Source of the DNA: Planctomycetota bacterium
Lineage (GTDB): Bacteria > Planctomycetota > UBA1135 > UBA2386
Assembly: GCA_016713175.1 (NCBI GenBank)
Contig: JADJPQ010000007.1
Location: 1 to 64,000 of the forward strand
Length of the DNA stretch: 64,000 nucleotides
Reading direction: 5' to 3'
Made by a program: the position numbers and the translations under genes. This document shows positions 62,225 to 64,000 of this stretch, piece after piece; position 1 is the first letter of the stretch, and each line of letters starts with the position of its first letter. Below the pieces are notes generated by a model. That model saw only the letters and a program-made list of their open reading frames with translations, searched no databases and had not been told where the DNA came from.

Positions 62225-63124
62225 TCACTTCGCCAGCGACACCGTCGTCAACGTGACCACCCACGACCCATCGGCCTTGGGCGCGGCCATCACCAGCGTC
62301 CCATCGAGTGGCACGAACGCTTTTGCGCGGGCTTCGACGCCATCCACCCTGGGCAACTGGATCTCCACCGGCTCGGCGATGCCGGCCAGCGTCGTCCGGA
62401 ACGTCGCCAGCGGCCGTTCGACCCGCTTGACCGTCAGCCCCAGTCGCAGTCCGACCTTGTCGGCGTCGAGGAGCATGCAGTTCACATTCACCTCGATGCC
62501 GTCCCACAGCTTGTCGTGGATCGGCGCGGCGACCGGCTTGCCGTCGACCTGATTCACCGCGACGTCCTTCACGTAGGTGATCTGTTCGCCGGTCGCGATC
62601 GTCGCTTCCTGCAGCGGCAGCGTGACGACCTGCGGGCAAGTCAGCCGGTCGACGCCCTCGAGCCGGTCGAGGCCCGCCATCAGTCCCATGCCCGTCACGA
62701 TGCCCAACGGTTGCGCCGTCGGGTCATTGCTCGGCGGCGCCACCAGTTCGGCGAACACGCGATCGTAGGTTGCCTTGCTCACGGTGCAGATCGTGGTCTG
62801 GACCAGGATCGGTTGCGTCGCGTTCGCAGCGACCTTGCCGAGCACCGCCTCGAGCGTGGCCGCCAGTTCGGGCGGGCCGAGAACGACGAGATGGCGATCA
62901 CCGAGCGCCACCACGTCGTCGCGCTCACCGAACGGCACACCGGACCAACCGCGCAAGCCGGTGGCCAGCGCTTGCAGGCGCGCCTTGGCGACGGCCGGAG
63001 AACTCGCGGGCGCGGTGAAGGCGCTGGCGTCGAGCACCTGCACGATGCGGCCGGCGTCGCTGGCCAACGGGACCTTCTGCGCCAGCAGCGGCAGGGTCAG
63101 GAACAGGAAGAGCGGCAGGTTCAT
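62225..63124 (-). CDS. secreted protein with secretin-like C-terminal region
   Basis: A 299-residue protein with a signal peptide (MNLPLFLFLTLPLLAQKV). The C-terminal two-thirds contain ILVQTTICTVSKATYDRVF, CPQVVTLPLQEATIATGEQITYV and KLWDGIEVNVNCMLLDADKVGLRLGLTVKRVE. This order is like the secretin (type II/III) domain in short form, but the match is judged by eye. It overlaps the membrane protein before it by ATGA (63121-63124), in a unit with an ECF sigma factor. Confidence 0.6.
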   Translation of the reverse strand: MNLPLFLFLTLPLLAQKVPLASDAGRIVQVLDASAFTAPASSPAVAKARLQALATGLRGWSGVPFGERDDVVALGDRHLVVLGPPELAATLEAVLGKVAANATQPILVQTTICTVSKATYDRVFAELVAPPSNDPTAQPLGIVTGMGLMAGLDRLEGVDRLTCPQVVTLPLQEATIATGEQITYVKDVAVNQVDGKPVAAPIHDKLWDGIEVNVNCMLLDADKVGLRLGLTVKRVERPLATFRTTLAGIAEPVEIQLPRVDGVEARAKAFVPLDGTLVMAAPKADGSWVVTLTTVSLAK

Positions 63125-63516
63125 CGCGGCAGACTCCGTTCGGTGAAGACTTCGAGGCGGGCATCCGGATGCTCGAACAGGGCTGTCCGGACGCGGAAGG
63201 TCATCGGGCGTGTCGGTGGCAGGACCACCAGGCTGCCTTGCGCGTGCGGCGTCGGCCGCGCCCCGGCGGCGGGCTCGGGCCAGCACAGCCATGTGGTCGC
63301 GAACAGCACGGCGGCGATCGCGAACCGTGGCACCAGCCGCGGCGAACGGCGGACCGGCAGCGCGCGCAGTGCCGGCAACCGTTCGTGCAGTCGGGCGTAG
63401 CGTTCGACCGCGGTCGGGTCGGCCGAGAACCAATCGACGATCGTCGGGTCGGTCAGCGGATCGATGCGCTGGTCGAGCAGTTCGTGCAGCCGTTGTTCGC
63501 GGGGATCAGCGTCCAT
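63121..63516 (-). CDS. single-helix membrane protein, probable anti-sigma factor
   Basis: A 131-residue protein between a sigma factor and the secretin-like protein. A 60-residue N-terminal acidic/helical part (DPREQRLHELLDQRIDPL) is followed by one membrane helix (RFAIAAVLFATTWLCW, about 64-80) and a short exterior domain. No zinc motif (HxxxCxxC) is visible. The place and topology are those of an anti-sigma factor, an inference. It overlaps the sigma gene by 11 bases. Confidence 0.68.
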   Translation of the reverse strand: MDADPREQRLHELLDQRIDPLTDPTIVDWFSADPTAVERYARLHERLPALRALPVRRSPRLVPRFAIAAVLFATTWLCWPEPAAGARPTPHAQGSLVVLPPTRPMTFRVRTALFEHPDARLEVFTERSLPR

Positions 63517-64000
63517 GGTGTTCGTCCTGCAAGCGGAGACGGGCGCGGTGGAGATGCGACTTGACGGTGTTGGCCGGCAGGCGGTGGCGCGCTGCAAGCT
63601 CTTCGATCGAGAGTCCATCGCGATGGAAACCGAGCAGCAGGTCGCGTTCGATCGGCCGCAGCGACGCGACCGCGCGCGCGACCTCGTCCTGCAGTTCGAG
63701 CCGATCGGGGGCCGGCGCCGCCACCAGTTCGGGCAGGGTCGTGGTCCGGTTGCGTTGCTGTCGGGCGCGGAAATCGCAGAACGTCCGGAACGCGGTCTGC
63801 AGCAGCCAGCCATCCCCGGCGACCGTCGGATCCCAGTTGGCCCGCAGCCGCCAGGCCTTGGTCAGTGCTTCCTGCAGCACATCCTCGGCGTCGGCGCCGC
63901 ACAGTCGGCGGAGCAGCGCGCGCGCTCGCGGCGCGGCCGCCGACAGCATCGCCGCGAACGCGGCATCGGTGGCGGAGTCGACGTCTGGGGGCATCGTCAT
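63506..64000 (-). CDS. ECF sigma factor (5' end at the window edge)
   Basis: A 164-residue ECF sigma with region 2 ALLRRLCGADAEDVLQEALTKAWRLRANWDP and region 4 LRPIERDLLLGFHRDGLSIEELAARHRLPANTVKSHLHRAR. The ATG lies at the last base of the window (64000), so a longer N-terminus cannot be excluded. It is coupled (11-base overlap) to a single-helix membrane protein and a secretin-like protein, so it may govern an envelope response. Confidence 0.85.
   Translation of the reverse strand: MTMPPDVDSATDAAFAAMLSAAAPRARALLRRLCGADAEDVLQEALTKAWRLRANWDPTVAGDGWLLQTAFRTFCDFRARQQRNRTTTLPELVAAPAPDRLELQDEVARAVASLRPIERDLLLGFHRDGLSIEELAARHRLPANTVKSHLHRARLRLQDEHHGR

Overview
The window is a high-GC, gene-dense bacterial chromosome segment that is almost entirely protein coding. 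I infer a member of the Planctomycetota, most likely one of the lineages around Saltatorellus/UBA1135. The clues are the C-terminal domain of the Kelch protein (60579-61991), which is typical of surface proteins in that group; many secreted or lipid-anchored proteins of unknown function; ECF sigma/anti-sigma pairs; GatCAB; and a ubiE/ubiX/ubiA set suited to menaquinone synthesis. No phage, insertion sequence, CRISPR array or other mobile element is visible. One tRNA gene (Lys, anticodon TTT) is present.

Layout. 1-9336: housekeeping genes on the + strand (murA 3' end, ffh, rpsP, maf, rpmE, prfA, prmC, ssb) mixed with small membrane and lipid-anchored proteins. 9359-12620: ruvB-tgt-nuclease operon on the - strand, divergent from a truncated haemoglobin. 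13427-16462: a large propeller-type surface lipoprotein. 16557-22524: a tightly coupled run ubiE, CPBP protease, ubiX, ubiA, holA, mutL. 22541-27530: a secreted protein, the YmfF/YmfH pseudo-protease/protease pair, a MraY/WecA-like transferase and nadD. 28238-35701 (- strand): rsmG, a WD40/sodium-amino acid symporter fusion, a Wzx-like flippase, AsnB and MiaA. 35792-41936: phosphoesterase, YidC, frr, tRNA-Lys, a Trm112-like protein and a PpiD-like membrane protein. 41998-47802: methyltransferases, a GT2 and SGNH hydrolase (surface glycan type), then an S51-like peptidase and a CBM48-type esterase. 47805-50976: gatCAB. 51232-64000: comF, a HAD protein, an ECF sigma with a very large anti-sigma, an alpha/beta hydrolase, two M28 peptidases, a methyltransferase, the Kelch protein with a coupled membrane microprotein, and a second sigma/membrane protein/secretin-like operon at the right edge.

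Genes within runs commonly overlap by ATGA, GTGA or TGATG, so translational coupling is the rule. Where a gene begins a transcription unit, a Shine-Dalgarno site is often absent and a TAnnnT-type -10 hexamer lies 6-8 bases before the start codon. This suggests widespread leaderless or very short-leader mRNAs.

The most unusual items are the WD40 propeller built into the AGCS symporter, the two envelope-stress type sigma systems (one with a FecR-like 899-residue anti-sigma, one coupled to a secretin-like protein), a YidC that appears to carry a lipobox, a HAD phosphatase with Glu in place of the nucleophilic Asp, and small coupled ORFs at 5461-5577 and 60430-60579. All function calls come from motifs read by eye; no database search was possible.
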